Assembly (NCBI RefSeq): GCF_014860165.1 | Contig: NZ_JACZKG010000076.1 | Span: 1 to 50,614, forward strand | Length of the DNA stretch: 50,614 bases | Direction: 5' to 3' | From: Devosia sp. | GTDB taxonomy: Bacteria > Pseudomonadota > Alphaproteobacteria > Rhizobiales > Devosiaceae | Shown: positions 28,933-38,074 of the stretch, one piece after another | Numbering within the stretch: position 1 is the stretch's first letter | Layout: each line of letters opens with the position of its first letter | Notes under the pieces: model-generated | What the model was told of the DNA's origin: nothing | The model's input: only the letters and a program-made list of their open reading frames with translations | Databases searched by the model: none | Translations under genes and position numbers: made by a program

Positions 28933-31605
28933 ATGGATGCTGACTGGATCACATCGCCGAGCGCCCGCCGCGTGCAGCAGCATGAGGAGGATTCGCGCCC
29001 GGCCTGGCTGTGGTCGCAGGACGGCCAGTCTTTGCTGTGGCAGAACGCGGCCGCACCGCTGTTCCTGGCCAAGCTCAAGAAGCATGGGCTGAAGCTGGCG
29101 CCGCTGGCGGTGCCGATCAAGGGGCAGATTGCCCGAAATATCAGGCTCGGCTCGGTCGGGCGGACGAGCCTGGCTCGCATTCAGTTCATCGCCGGGGACA
29201 AGCCTGCCTCCAGCACCTGCGCCACCACGCCGCTGGTCTGGCAGGACGGGCAGACGGCGCTGCTTGTCGTGGGGGTCGACCCGATCGCCTCCGACATCCT
29301 GGCGGCTGCCGCCGCGGAAGCCGATGCGGAGGCCCCTGAAAGCATCGAAACGCCGGCCGAAGCCGAGGCGGAGTGGCAGGGGGCCCCTGCCCCGGACACG
29401 GAGGCCGATCTCGCGGCCGCCCAAGGCGCACTGGCCGAGCCGGATGTAGAACTGCCTCAGCCCGCGCATGACACGGTCGGCGCTTTGATCGATACCGATG
29501 AGAACGCCTATGCCCGCGAGTTGGAAAACTGGCGCGATGCCGAGCACGACGGGAAGCCGGTTCTGGAACTGGTGGAGCCTGGCGTTCCGGACGAGCCAGA
29601 GCCCGTCCCGGCGGCCGGGAGCCATTTGCCGCCTGCTGGCGAATCGACCCCGGCCGAGGACGTGCCCGCGCCGGAAGGTGAGGTTGGCGGCGAGGTGGAA
29701 GCGCCGGAAAGCGGTGCGCTGACCACCAGTCGGCTGAGCCGGCTGGTCGACAGGCTGGCAGCCGACGACGCCCTGTTCTCGCCGTTGACGGATGCAGACG
29801 ACAATCCACCGCCCGGTTCCGGCATCCAGGCCGCGCCCGCGGCAGGCACGCTGTTCAAGGTCACCGGCCGAGGCTTTGTTCCGCGGCATCCGGGGCTGGA
29901 GCAGACCGATGCCGAAGCCGATCTGGCGGACCTGGCAGCGCTCGAGCCGGAGGCGGACGGCGAAACCCAGGTCGAGCCGGCCCCTCCCGCGCCCCTCGCC
30001 GAGGACGAAGCCCTTGAGAGCCTGGCCAAGGAGATGGCGGAACTAGCGCCTGTCCCCGCCGCCGATATCGAAGCGGTCGAACGCGTTTCGCGCTACAATT
30101 TCGACGAGCTGTCGCGCATCCTCACCGACCGCATCGGCGATGCCGCGCCGCCCGCCAAGCCGCCGGTGGAGACTCCACGCGGCGGGGCGCTGATCAATCT
30201 GGGCGGCGAAACGCTGGTGCTCAACCGGCTGCCGCTGGGCATCCTGGTGTTCCGCGACCAGCAGGTGCTGTTTGCCAATCGCGCCATCACCGAGATGGTG
30301 GGCTATGAATCGGTCGAAAGTCTGCGCGCCGCCGGGCTGGCCGCGGTGTTTCCCGCCGCGGGGCCGGAAGGACAGGATGCGGGGCCGGTCAATCACCTGG
30401 TGCAGCGCGACGGAACGCTGGTGCCGGTGACGGCGCGGCTGCAGTCGATTTCCTGGCAGGGCCGCCCGGCCTTGATGCTGTCGGCGAGCACGACCGAAGT
30501 CCGCACCAGCCACGAGGCTGCCGTCAGCGCCTTTGCCCAGACCTTTGCCGACATGCGCGGCGATGGTTTCCTGGAGGCAACGCGCGCCGGTGTCATCAGT
30601 GCGGCAACGCCGCGCAGCGCTGGCTTGCTGCGCCTCGATGGCCCGCTGGAGGGCAAGGCGCTTTCCACATTGGTGGCCGCCAGCGACGTCGCGTCCCTGC
30701 GGGAATTCCTCGAGCGGCCGGCCCGCTTTGCGGAAACCGCCCGGCCATGCCTGACGCTGCGCTCAGCCTCGGGCACGGCGGAGATCACCCTGTTCGGGCA
30801 GGGTCAGGCGGGCGTGATCGCCGGCTATTTCGGCTTTGTGCGCGGGCGCGAGCCAGCGCCGCTACGGCTTGCTGGCCCTTCCGATGCCGATCCGACGCTG
30901 CTGGCGCGGATCAGCCGTGGGGTGCGGCGGCCGCTCAATACTATTATCGGCTTTTCCGATCTCATCCGCTCGGAAGCCTTCGGCGCGCTCAAGAACGAGC
31001 GCTATGAAAGCTATGCCCAGGACATTGCCAATGCCGGCCAGGAGATCGCGGCGCTGGTGGATGAGTTGGACGACTATGCCCGCCTGCGCGATGGCCGCTA
31101 CCTGCCGCAGCGCGCGAGCATCGAACTCACCAGCCTGCTCGAGAGCTGCGTGATCCGCATCCGCCAGCAGGCCAGCGGCGCGCGGGTCATCCTGCGCAAT
31201 GCCATCTCGGAAAACCTGCCGCGCATCACCGCCGACCGGGCCTCGCTGGCACAGGCCGTGCTGAACCTGCTGGCCAGCGCCATCGACCAGACCCCGACTG
31301 GCGGCGCGGTGGTAATCTCGGCGCAGCGCGAGGATGATGGCGGCATTGCCGTACATGTGCGCGACAGTTCGACCAATGCGGTGGACATGGCCGAACGGTT
31401 CGTGGTGTTCCGCGACGGGATGGGCAAGGACGGACAGGTGATGTCCCCGGTGCGCTCCAGCGTCGGGCTGGCGCTGACGCGGTCGCTGCTGGCGGTCAAT
31501 GCCTTCTCGCTGTCGGTCGACCCGGCCGGCGAACAGGGCATGCTGTTCACGCTCATCATCCCCGCCGACCTGGTCGAGCGCCCTGCTTTGCCGCAGCCCG
31601 AATAG
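28933..31605 (+). CDS. PAS-domain histidine-kinase-like protein lacking catalytic residues (PdhS/DivL-like)
   Basis: The 890-residue protein has an N-terminal PAS-like stretch (AWLWSQDGQSLLWQNAAAPL), a long acidic Ala/Glu/Pro linker (about 130-400), a central PAS domain (about 425-530) and a C-terminal region aligned with PdhS-type HisKA-HATPase modules. In the H-box, where active kinases read SHELRTPLN, this one reads SRGVRRPLN, so Arg replaces the phosphoacceptor His (about residue 661). The N-box Asn is replaced (NLLASAIDQTP, about 777) and the G1 box DxGxG reads DSSTN. It should be a pseudokinase and scaffold, comparable to DivL. No signal peptide. ATG 28933 is chosen over GTG 28867. Confidence 0.82.
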   Translation: MDADWITSPSARRVQQHEEDSRPAWLWSQDGQSLLWQNAAAPLFLAKLKKHGLKLAPLAVPIKGQIARNIRLGSVGRTSLARIQFIAGDKPASSTCATTPLVWQDGQTALLVVGVDPIASDILAAAAAEADAEAPESIETPAEAEAEWQGAPAPDTEADLAAAQGALAEPDVELPQPAHDTVGALIDTDENAYARELENWRDAEHDGKPVLELVEPGVPDEPEPVPAAGSHLPPAGESTPAEDVPAPEGEVGGEVEAPESGALTTSRLSRLVDRLAADDALFSPLTDADDNPPPGSGIQAAPAAGTLFKVTGRGFVPRHPGLEQTDAEADLADLAALEPEADGETQVEPAPPAPLAEDEALESLAKEMAELAPVPAADIEAVERVSRYNFDELSRILTDRIGDAAPPAKPPVETPRGGALINLGGETLVLNRLPLGILVFRDQQVLFANRAITEMVGYESVESLRAAGLAAVFPAAGPEGQDAGPVNHLVQRDGTLVPVTARLQSISWQGRPALMLSASTTEVRTSHEAAVSAFAQTFADMRGDGFLEATRAGVISAATPRSAGLLRLDGPLEGKALSTLVAASDVASLREFLERPARFAETARPCLTLRSASGTAEITLFGQGQAGVIAGYFGFVRGREPAPLRLAGPSDADPTLLARISRGVRRPLNTIIGFSDLIRSEAFGALKNERYESYAQDIANAGQEIAALVDELDDYARLRDGRYLPQRASIELTSLLESCVIRIRQQASGARVILRNAISENLPRITADRASLAQAVLNLLASAIDQTPTGGAVVISAQREDDGGIAVHVRDSSTNAVDMAERFVVFRDGMGKDGQVMSPVRSSVGLALTRSLLAVNAFSLSVDPAGEQGMLFTLIIPADLVERPALPQPE

Positions 31606-31742
31606 TCGCGTGGCGCCTGCGCTGCCTTTTTGTCGCAGGTAAAATAAGTGGAATGCCACACTCAGCTAATATGCTGATTTTGCTGCATAACACGTCCGAA
31701 GATTTGAACCATTCCAGACTGTAACTCATTGATTTGGCTCCA

Positions 31743-31768
31743 CAATATTGACTCGAACAGTCATATTG
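31743..31768 (+). promoter_or_regulatory. Candidate RirA iron-responsive operator
   Basis: CAATATTGAC and GTCATATTG form an imperfect dyad, and inside it lies TGA-N9-TCA, the core of the iron-responsive operator bound by RirA in related rhizobia. It is 56 bases upstream of the iron-binding protein gene, near where a promoter would be. Iron-replete repression is the expected effect. Confidence 0.6.
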
Positions 31769-31823
31769 CGGAAAAGGCGCCGCAGTAGCGGGGCATTGAA
31801 CTCCGCCGTATCGGAGAACGAAC

Positions 31824-32870
31824 ATGACCAAGACCACGCGCCTTGCTGTCGCCCTGCTCAGCTCGGTCGTCCTGACCGGCTCCGTCGCCCCCGCTTTCGC
31901 CCAGAGCGGCGAAGTGAACATTTACAGCTATCGCGAGCAGAGCCTGCTGCAGCCGCTGCTGGACAAGTTCAGCGAAGAAACCGGCATCAAGGCCAATGTG
32001 CTCTATGCGGGTGACGGCCTCCTGGAACGCGTTGCGGCCGAGGGCGAACTGTCGCCCGCCGACGTCGTCCTGACGGTGGATATCGGCAACCTGGTGGGTG
32101 CCGAGGAGCAGGGACTGACGCAGCCGATCACTACGCCGGACCTGGTTGCGCGTGTGCCGGAAGCCTTCCGCGACGACGATGCCAACTGGACCGCTTTGTC
32201 GCTGCGCAGCCGCGTCTTCTATGTCTCCAAGGACCGGGTGGACGCCACCGCGCTGACCTATGAGGACCTGGCATCGGAAGAGTGGGATGGCCGCATCTGC
32301 ACCCGGCCGGGCGACCATGCCTACAATATCGGCCTGATCGCCCACTACATCGCCGTCAATGGTGAGGACAAGGCCCGTGAATGGCTGACCAAGGTGCGCG
32401 ACAACCTGGCCTTCGCCCCCGATGGCAGTGACCGCGCCCAGGTGAAGGCCATTCTCGACGGCACCTGCGACCTGGCGATTGCCAACACCTATTACATGGG
32501 CGCCATGCTCAACAACGAAGCCGAGCCGGAGCAGAAGGACTGGGCCAACTCTGCCCGGATCATCTACCCGAATGCCGAATCGGATGGTACCCAGGTGAAC
32601 GTGGCCGGCGGCTTCATCGCCAAGCACGCGCCAAACGTGGACAATGCGAACGCCCTGATCGCCTTCCTGCTGTCGGACGAAGCCCAGTCGATCTATGCTG
32701 ACACCAATTATGAGTTCCCCGTTGTGGCCAGTGCGCCGATCAACGAACTGGTTTTGAGCTGGGGCGAATTGAAGGCGTCGGCCGTGCCGCTGACCGAAGT
32801 GGCTGCCAATCGTGCTGCCGCGGCAGCGCTGGTTGATGAGCTCAAGTTCAACGAAGGCCCGCAGGACTAG
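31824..32870 (+). CDS. Iron(III) ABC transporter substrate-binding protein (FbpA/FutA type)
   Basis: The 348-residue periplasmic protein has a signal peptide cleaved near APAFA-Q. It begins EVNIYSYREQSLLQPLL, includes LYAGDGLLERVAAEG, and has the IANTYYMGAM segment whose paired tyrosines bind ferric iron in FutA/FbpA proteins. It delivers iron to the permease encoded eight bases downstream. A RirA-like operator lies upstream, so it is probably iron-repressed. Confidence 0.93.
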   Translation: MTKTTRLAVALLSSVVLTGSVAPAFAQSGEVNIYSYREQSLLQPLLDKFSEETGIKANVLYAGDGLLERVAAEGELSPADVVLTVDIGNLVGAEEQGLTQPITTPDLVARVPEAFRDDDANWTALSLRSRVFYVSKDRVDATALTYEDLASEEWDGRICTRPGDHAYNIGLIAHYIAVNGEDKAREWLTKVRDNLAFAPDGSDRAQVKAILDGTCDLAIANTYYMGAMLNNEAEPEQKDWANSARIIYPNAESDGTQVNVAGGFIAKHAPNVDNANALIAFLLSDEAQSIYADTNYEFPVVASAPINELVLSWGELKASAVPLTEVAANRAAAAALVDELKFNEGPQD

Positions 32871-32878
32871 GAGCCCGC

Positions 32879-34534
32879 TTGGCAACCGACCACGAGGTCT
32901 GGACCGCATTGACCGGCAGGGCGCGCGCCCTGCCGGTCGTTCCGCTTTTTCTGGCGGCCCTGATGGGTCTGCCTATCGCCTGGCTGGGCTGGTCGGCCTT
33001 GCTGGCCATTGGCGGCAGCAATGGGCTGGGTGCCAGCATGTTGCCCACGGCCCTGCGCGAGACGGGCCTGCTGATGATTTCGGTCGGACTGATCACCGGC
33101 TGCGCCGGGCTGGTCGCGGCCTGGCTGGTGACGCATTACGAGTTCCCGCTGCGGCGGGTGTTTGACTGGGCGCTGGTGCTGCCGCTGGCGGTGCCGACAT
33201 ATCTGGCCGCCTATGCCTATGTTGAGGTGTTCGACTTCACCGGCCCGCTGCAGAGTGCGTTGCGGGCGGTGAACGGGGCGACGACGCTGCGGGACTACTG
33301 GTTTCCCGACATCAAGAGCCAGTGGGGGGCGGCGCTGGTGCTGTCGAGCGTGCTGTACCCCTATGTCTATGTCGCGTGCCGCGCGTTCTTCCTGATGCAG
33401 TCGGCCTCATTGAACATCGCCGCGCGGACACTGGGCGCGGGCGGCGTGCGCACCTTTTTCACGGTGACACTGCCGACATCGCGCCCGGCGCTGGTGGTGG
33501 GGGTGACGCTGGCGATGATGGAAGTCGTCAACGATCTGGGCGCCGTGCAGTATTTCGGCATCAACGCCATCACCGCCATCATCTATTCGACGTGGATCAA
33601 CCGCTCCGATTTCGGCGGGGCGGCTCAGTTGGCGGTGACGGTGGTGCTGGTGATCGGGCTGCTGATCGTGGCAGAGCAGCGGGCGCGGCACGACCGGATT
33701 TATCTCGGGCGCCGCGACAGCCGGGTGCCGCCGGCGCGGGAAATCCTTGTCGGTGCGCGGCGCTGGCTGGCGCCGGGCTTCTGCCTGCTGCTGCTGACGC
33801 TGGGTTTCGGGGTACCGGTGGGGCAACTGGCTTACCTCGCCTTCCGCCTCGTCCTGCCGGAAACGGTGAGCATGACGCTGGCAGCACTGGTGCCGACGGT
33901 GACGCTGGCGGCCTCGGGCGCCGCAATCACGGTTGCAATCGGGCTGGTCGCGGCCAAGCTGGCGCATCGGTCGGGCGGGGTGGGCCGGGGCGCGATCCGG
34001 CTGGCTACACTTGGCTATGCCATTCCCGGCACGGTGCTGGCGCTGGGGCTGCTGCAGCCATTGGGCCAGGCCGATCTGTGGTTCAACCGGATGACCATGG
34101 CCTTGGCCGACTGGCGGCCGGGGCTGATCCTGAGTGGATCGATGGCGGCCTTGCTTTATGTCTATGCCATCAGGTTCCTCGCTGTCAGTCATTCGACGCT
34201 GGATGCGGCGATGCGCAAGCGCGGCAATGCCATGCTGGATGCCGGGCGGGTGCTGGGCGAGCGGGGGCTGGGGCTGCTGTTCCGCATCGACCTGCCGACG
34301 CTGATGCCGGCCATCCTGAGTGCTGCCACGCTGGTCTTTGTCGAGATCGTCAAGGAATTGCCGGCCACGCTGCTGCTGCGGCCGCTTGGAGTCGAGACGC
34401 TGGCCACGCTGGTCTATTCCCGCGCCAATGTCGGACTGTTTGCCCAGGCGGCGCTGCCCGCGCTGGTCATCGTATTGGCGGGCCTGATCCCGGTCATTCT
34501 TGCTACGCGGCTGGGGGACCGTAGGAAAGTATAA
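32879..34534 (+). CDS. Iron ABC transporter permease (FbpB-like, two fused permease units)
   Basis: The 551-residue inner-membrane protein has about twelve transmembrane helices and two repeats of the binding-protein-dependent permease domain. The EAA-type loops read ARTLGAGGVRTFFTVTLPTSRPAL in the first half (in part) and GRVLGERGLGLLFRIDLPTLMP in the second (in part). This matches FbpB/SfuB-type iron permeases. It starts at a TTG at 32879 with GAG upstream, eight bases after the binding-protein gene. No ATPase gene follows; the next gene encodes an unrelated peptide-binding protein. Confidence 0.92.
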   Translation: MATDHEVWTALTGRARALPVVPLFLAALMGLPIAWLGWSALLAIGGSNGLGASMLPTALRETGLLMISVGLITGCAGLVAAWLVTHYEFPLRRVFDWALVLPLAVPTYLAAYAYVEVFDFTGPLQSALRAVNGATTLRDYWFPDIKSQWGAALVLSSVLYPYVYVACRAFFLMQSASLNIAARTLGAGGVRTFFTVTLPTSRPALVVGVTLAMMEVVNDLGAVQYFGINAITAIIYSTWINRSDFGGAAQLAVTVVLVIGLLIVAEQRARHDRIYLGRRDSRVPPAREILVGARRWLAPGFCLLLLTLGFGVPVGQLAYLAFRLVLPETVSMTLAALVPTVTLAASGAAITVAIGLVAAKLAHRSGGVGRGAIRLATLGYAIPGTVLALGLLQPLGQADLWFNRMTMALADWRPGLILSGSMAALLYVYAIRFLAVSHSTLDAAMRKRGNAMLDAGRVLGERGLGLLFRIDLPTLMPAILSAATLVFVEIVKELPATLLLRPLGVETLATLVYSRANVGLFAQAALPALVIVLAGLIPVILATRLGDRRKV

Positions 34535-34619
34535 CAGGCGGACCTGCTGCCATGTTAGTGACGGTTCCCTATATGATGCGGCCAAGAGCGCCGACAGGGC
34601 GCAAGCGCGGGGAAGAACG

Positions 34620-36101
34620 ATGAACAAGACAATCAAGGCCTTCGGGCTGGCGTTGGTGCTGACGACGGCCCTGGCCGGCATGGCCATGGCGCAGCCGACC
34701 GAGGTGCGCATCGGCGTGGCGCTCGAGCCACCGGCACTTGATCCGACAGCGGGCGCTGCCGAGGCCATCGACATCGTGGTCTATCAGAACGTGTTCGAGG
34801 GGCTGACCCGTATCGACCAGACCGGCGCCGTGCAGCCGGGCCTGGCCGAGAGCTGGACCATCTCCGAGGACGGGCTGACCTACACGTTCAAGCTGCATGA
34901 CGGGGTCACCTTCCACGACGGCACCTCTTTCGATGCCGAAGACGTCAAGTTCAGCTTCGAGCGCATCCTGGCTGCGGACAGCACCAATGCCCATCCCGAA
35001 TTCTACAAGCCCATCACCAGCATCACCGTGATCGATCCGCTGACCATCGAGCTCAAGCTCGACCGGCCGATCGGGCGGTTCCTGTTCGATCTGGGCCGTG
35101 GCGACGCGGTGATCGTGGCGCCCGAGAGTGCCGACAACAATGCCAATGAGCCCATCGGCACGGGCCCCTTCGCCTTCGTGCAATGGGACAAGGGCAGCCG
35201 CGTGATCCTGGAGGCCTATGGTCCCTATTGGGGCGAGCCGGTCCACCTGACCAAGGCGAGCTATGTGTTCATCGGCGATACCGCCACGATGACCAATGCG
35301 CTGCTGGCCGGCGATATCGACGGCACCAACAATTTCGCGACCGATGCGCTTGCCGTGTTCGAGGGCAATCCGCAGTTCAACGTGCTTGTCGGCACGACCG
35401 AGGGCGAGACAATCCTCTCGACCAACAACAAGAAGCCGCCCTTCGACAACCTCAAGGTGCGCCAGGCCATGGCCCATGCGCTGGACCGCCAGGCCATCAT
35501 CGATGGCACCACCAATGGCTATGGCGCGCCGATCGGCGCACCCTTCGCGCCGCACAACCCCTATTATGTCGACCTGACCGCGACCTATCCCCATGACCTC
35601 GAGGCCGCCAAGGCGCTGCTGGCCGAGGCCGGCCTTCCCGACGGGTTCAGCGCCACGCTGAAGCTGCCGCCGGTGGCCTATGCCCGCACCTCCGGGCAGA
35701 TCATTGCCAGCCAGTTCGCCGAAGTGGGGATCAAGCTCGAGCTGATCAACGTCGAATGGGCGCAGTGGCTGGAAGATGTCTATACCAACAAGGACTTCGA
35801 CCTCACCATCGTCAGCCATGTCGAGCCGTTCGACATTGGCAACTACGCCAACCCCGACTACTACTTCGGCTATGACAATCCCGAGTTCCAGGCCCTCATC
35901 GAAAAGCTCAACGGCACGACCGATGAAGCCGTTCGCAAGGACCTGGCCATCGAGGCGCAAACCATTCTCGCCAATGATGCGGTCAACGGCTACCTGTTCG
36001 AGCTGGCCCAGACCGGCGTGTGGAATGCCAAGCTCACGGGCATGTGGCAGAACTCGCCGATCGAAGGCCTGGTGCTCCGCGACATCGCCTGGACTGAGTG
36101 A
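34620..36101 (+). CDS. Peptide-type ABC transporter substrate-binding protein (family 5)
   Basis: The 493-residue protein has a signal peptide (ending MAMA-Q) and the family 5 (DppA/OppA) fold. Signs include EPPALDPTAG, VYQNVFEGLTRID, GLAESWTISEDGLTYTFKL, HDGTSFDAEDVKFSFERI and AMAHALDRQAIIDG. It binds peptides or similar ligands in the periplasm for the DppBC-type permeases encoded downstream. ATG 34620 is taken; the frame is open further upstream but the signal peptide fixes the start. It is separated from the permease genes by a palindromic repeat. Confidence 0.93.
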   Translation: MNKTIKAFGLALVLTTALAGMAMAQPTEVRIGVALEPPALDPTAGAAEAIDIVVYQNVFEGLTRIDQTGAVQPGLAESWTISEDGLTYTFKLHDGVTFHDGTSFDAEDVKFSFERILAADSTNAHPEFYKPITSITVIDPLTIELKLDRPIGRFLFDLGRGDAVIVAPESADNNANEPIGTGPFAFVQWDKGSRVILEAYGPYWGEPVHLTKASYVFIGDTATMTNALLAGDIDGTNNFATDALAVFEGNPQFNVLVGTTEGETILSTNNKKPPFDNLKVRQAMAHALDRQAIIDGTTNGYGAPIGAPFAPHNPYYVDLTATYPHDLEAAKALLAEAGLPDGFSATLKLPPVAYARTSGQIIASQFAEVGIKLELINVEWAQWLEDVYTNKDFDLTIVSHVEPFDIGNYANPDYYFGYDNPEFQALIEKLNGTTDEAVRKDLAIEAQTILANDAVNGYLFELAQTGVWNAKLTGMWQNSPIEGLVLRDIAWTE

Positions 36102-36144
36102 CGTCTCAACTCTTCTGCCTCGGGGGTTGGGGCGGGCGCTGAAT

Positions 36145-36271
36145 CACCTCTCCCTGGGGGGAGAGGTCGCCCCTCTTGGGTCGGGTGAGGGGGCCTTCCC
36201 CACGCACCGAGCCGAACGAAGGCCCCCTCACCCGGCGCTGCGCGCCGACCTCTCCCCCAAAGGGAGAGGTG
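36145..36271. repeat. Long palindromic intergenic repeat between binding protein and permease genes
   Basis: The left arm CACCTCTCCCTGGGGGGAGA and right arm CTCTCCCCCAAAGGGAGAGG pair, with inner GGTGAGGGGGCCTT and AAGGCCCCCTCACC also complementary. It is the same family as 6148-6278. Being inside an operon, it may stabilise the upstream mRNA or reduce downstream expression. Confidence 0.87.
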
Positions 36272-36284
36272 AAGGCATCTCCGC

Positions 36285-37238
36285 ATGATCCTCTTCGCCC
36301 TCCGCCGCCTGTTTGGCTTCGCGGTTACCCTGCTGGTGGCAGCAATCGTCATCTTCTGGCTGCTCGATCTGCTGCCCGGCGATCCGGCGCAGTTCATGCT
36401 CGGCATCAATGCCACGCCCGAAGCGGTGGCACGTTTGCGTGGCCAGATGGGGCTGGATGCGCCCGCGCATGAGCGCTTCATCGGCTGGATTCTGGGCATG
36501 CTGCAGGGTGATTTCGGCACCAGCTACACGCAACGGGCGCCGGTGGCCGAATTGATCGGGGGACGGCTGGGGGTGACGCTGCCACTGGCGGTCTTCGCCA
36601 TGGTGATCTCCATGGCCGTCGGTCTGCCGCTGGGCATCCTGGCCGCGAGACGGCGGGGTAAGGCGCTCGACACCATCATCATGGTCACGGCCCAGACGGG
36701 AGTGGCCATTCCCAATTTCTGGTTCGGCATGCTGCTGACGCTGCTGTTCGCGGTGACGCTACGCTGGCTGCCGCCGGGCGGGTTCACGCCATGGAACGAA
36801 GACAGCGGCGCGGCGCTGCGGGGCCTGGTCCTGCCCAGCCTGGCGCTGGCCCTGCCGCAGGCCTCGATCCTGGCGCGCGTGATGCGCACGGCGCTCGTGG
36901 ACGTCACCGGGCAGGACTATATCCGCACGGCGCGGGCCAAGGGCCTCACCATGGGCGAGGCGGTGTGGCGGCATGGCGTCCGCAATGCTCTGCTGCCGGT
37001 GCTGACCATTCTGGGCCTGCAGTTTGCCTATCTGGTCGCCGGCACGATCATCGTTGAAAACGTGTTCTACCTGCCCGGCCTAGGCCGGCTGATCTTCACC
37101 GCCATTTCGGAGCGCGACCTGATCCTGGTGCGCGGCGCCACCATCATTCTTGTCGTCACGGTGACCGCGACCATGCTGCTGACCGACATTGCCTATGCGC
37201 TGGTGGACCCGCGCCTGCGGGAAAGGAGCACAATGTGA
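36285..37238 (+). CDS. Peptide-type ABC transporter permease (DppB-like)
   Basis: The 317-residue protein has six transmembrane helices, and the first segment (ALRRLFGFAVTLLVAAIVIF, then LLPGDPA) is characteristic of DppB/OppB. The EAA loop is DYIRTARAKGLTMGEAVWRH. It forms the channel with the next gene. ATG 36285 lies 14 bases after the palindromic repeat; GAAGG within the repeat edge or just after it is the only visible ribosome-binding site. Its stop overlaps the next start in GTGA. Confidence 0.94.
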   Translation: MILFALRRLFGFAVTLLVAAIVIFWLLDLLPGDPAQFMLGINATPEAVARLRGQMGLDAPAHERFIGWILGMLQGDFGTSYTQRAPVAELIGGRLGVTLPLAVFAMVISMAVGLPLGILAARRRGKALDTIIMVTAQTGVAIPNFWFGMLLTLLFAVTLRWLPPGGFTPWNEDSGAALRGLVLPSLALALPQASILARVMRTALVDVTGQDYIRTARAKGLTMGEAVWRHGVRNALLPVLTILGLQFAYLVAGTIIVENVFYLPGLGRLIFTAISERDLILVRGATIILVVTVTATMLLTDIAYALVDPRLRERSTM

Positions 37239-38074
37239 GGCGCCTGCTGAGCCATCCGAGCCTGGTCATCGGACTTGTCGCCACGGTGATCTTCCTCGTC
37301 ATCGGGCTGCTGTCGCTGGTCTGGACGCCCTACCCCATCGAACAGATCGATATCGGGCGGCGCTATCTCGGGCCGAGCGCCGCGCATTGGCTGGGCACCG
37401 ACAATCTGGGCCGCGACCTGGCCAGCCTGCTCATGTCCGGCACCTGGACCAGCTTCCTCGTCGCCGCGGTTGCTGTTGCCATTGGCGTTGGCCTGGGCGT
37501 GCCGCTGGGGCTGGCAGCCGTGGCCTGGGGCGGCGCGGTGGAGTGGCTGGTGCTGCGGCTGACCGATTTTGTCTTCGCCTTTCCCGCCGTCATCGTCGCC
37601 ATTCTCATCACCGCGCTGATCGGGCCGGGCGCCATCAACGCCATCGTGGCCATCGGCATCTTCAACATTCCCGTCTTCGCGCGGGTCGCGCGCGGCGGGG
37701 CGCTCAGCATTGCCACGCTCGATTTCGTGGCGGCGGGCCGGCTGGCCGGACTGGGCCGGGCGATGATCGCCTGGCGGCACCTGCTGCCCAACATCATGAG
37801 CCTGATCATCGTGCAGGGCACCATCCAGACGTCGCTGGGCATCCTGGCTGAAGCGGGTCTGAGCTATATTGGGCTGGGCACCCAGCCGCCCGCCACCAGC
37901 CTGGGGCTGATGCTGCGCGACGCGCAGGGGGTGTTCCTGATCCATCCGTGGCTGACGCTGGTGCCCGGGCTTGCCATCGTGCTCATCGTCATCGCCCTCA
38001 ATATCGCCGGCGACGGGTTGCGCGACGCCATCGATCCACGCCTGCGGCAGGGAAATCCCAATGTCCTTGCTTGA
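37235..38074 (+). CDS. Peptide-type ABC transporter permease (DppC-like)
   Basis: The 279-residue permease starts RRLLSHPSLVIGLVATVIFL and has the DppC pattern HWLGTDNLGRDLASLLMSGT. The EAA-like loop is LDFVAAGRLAGLGRAMIAWRH with PNIMSLIIVQGT. It starts at GTG 37235 within a four-base overlap with dppB-like gene, a coupled arrangement. Its own end overlaps the ATPase start by 14 bases, so the three genes are tightly coupled. Confidence 0.94.
   Translation: MRRLLSHPSLVIGLVATVIFLVIGLLSLVWTPYPIEQIDIGRRYLGPSAAHWLGTDNLGRDLASLLMSGTWTSFLVAAVAVAIGVGLGVPLGLAAVAWGGAVEWLVLRLTDFVFAFPAVIVAILITALIGPGAINAIVAIGIFNIPVFARVARGGALSIATLDFVAAGRLAGLGRAMIAWRHLLPNIMSLIIVQGTIQTSLGILAEAGLSYIGLGTQPPATSLGLMLRDAQGVFLIHPWLTLVPGLAIVLIVIALNIAGDGLRDAIDPRLRQGNPNVLA

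Noticed and set aside
33407..34774. A long minus-strand frame across the iron permease gene
   Set aside because: Its product is Gln/Arg/His-rich without domains and it opposes a gene with clear permease repeats.
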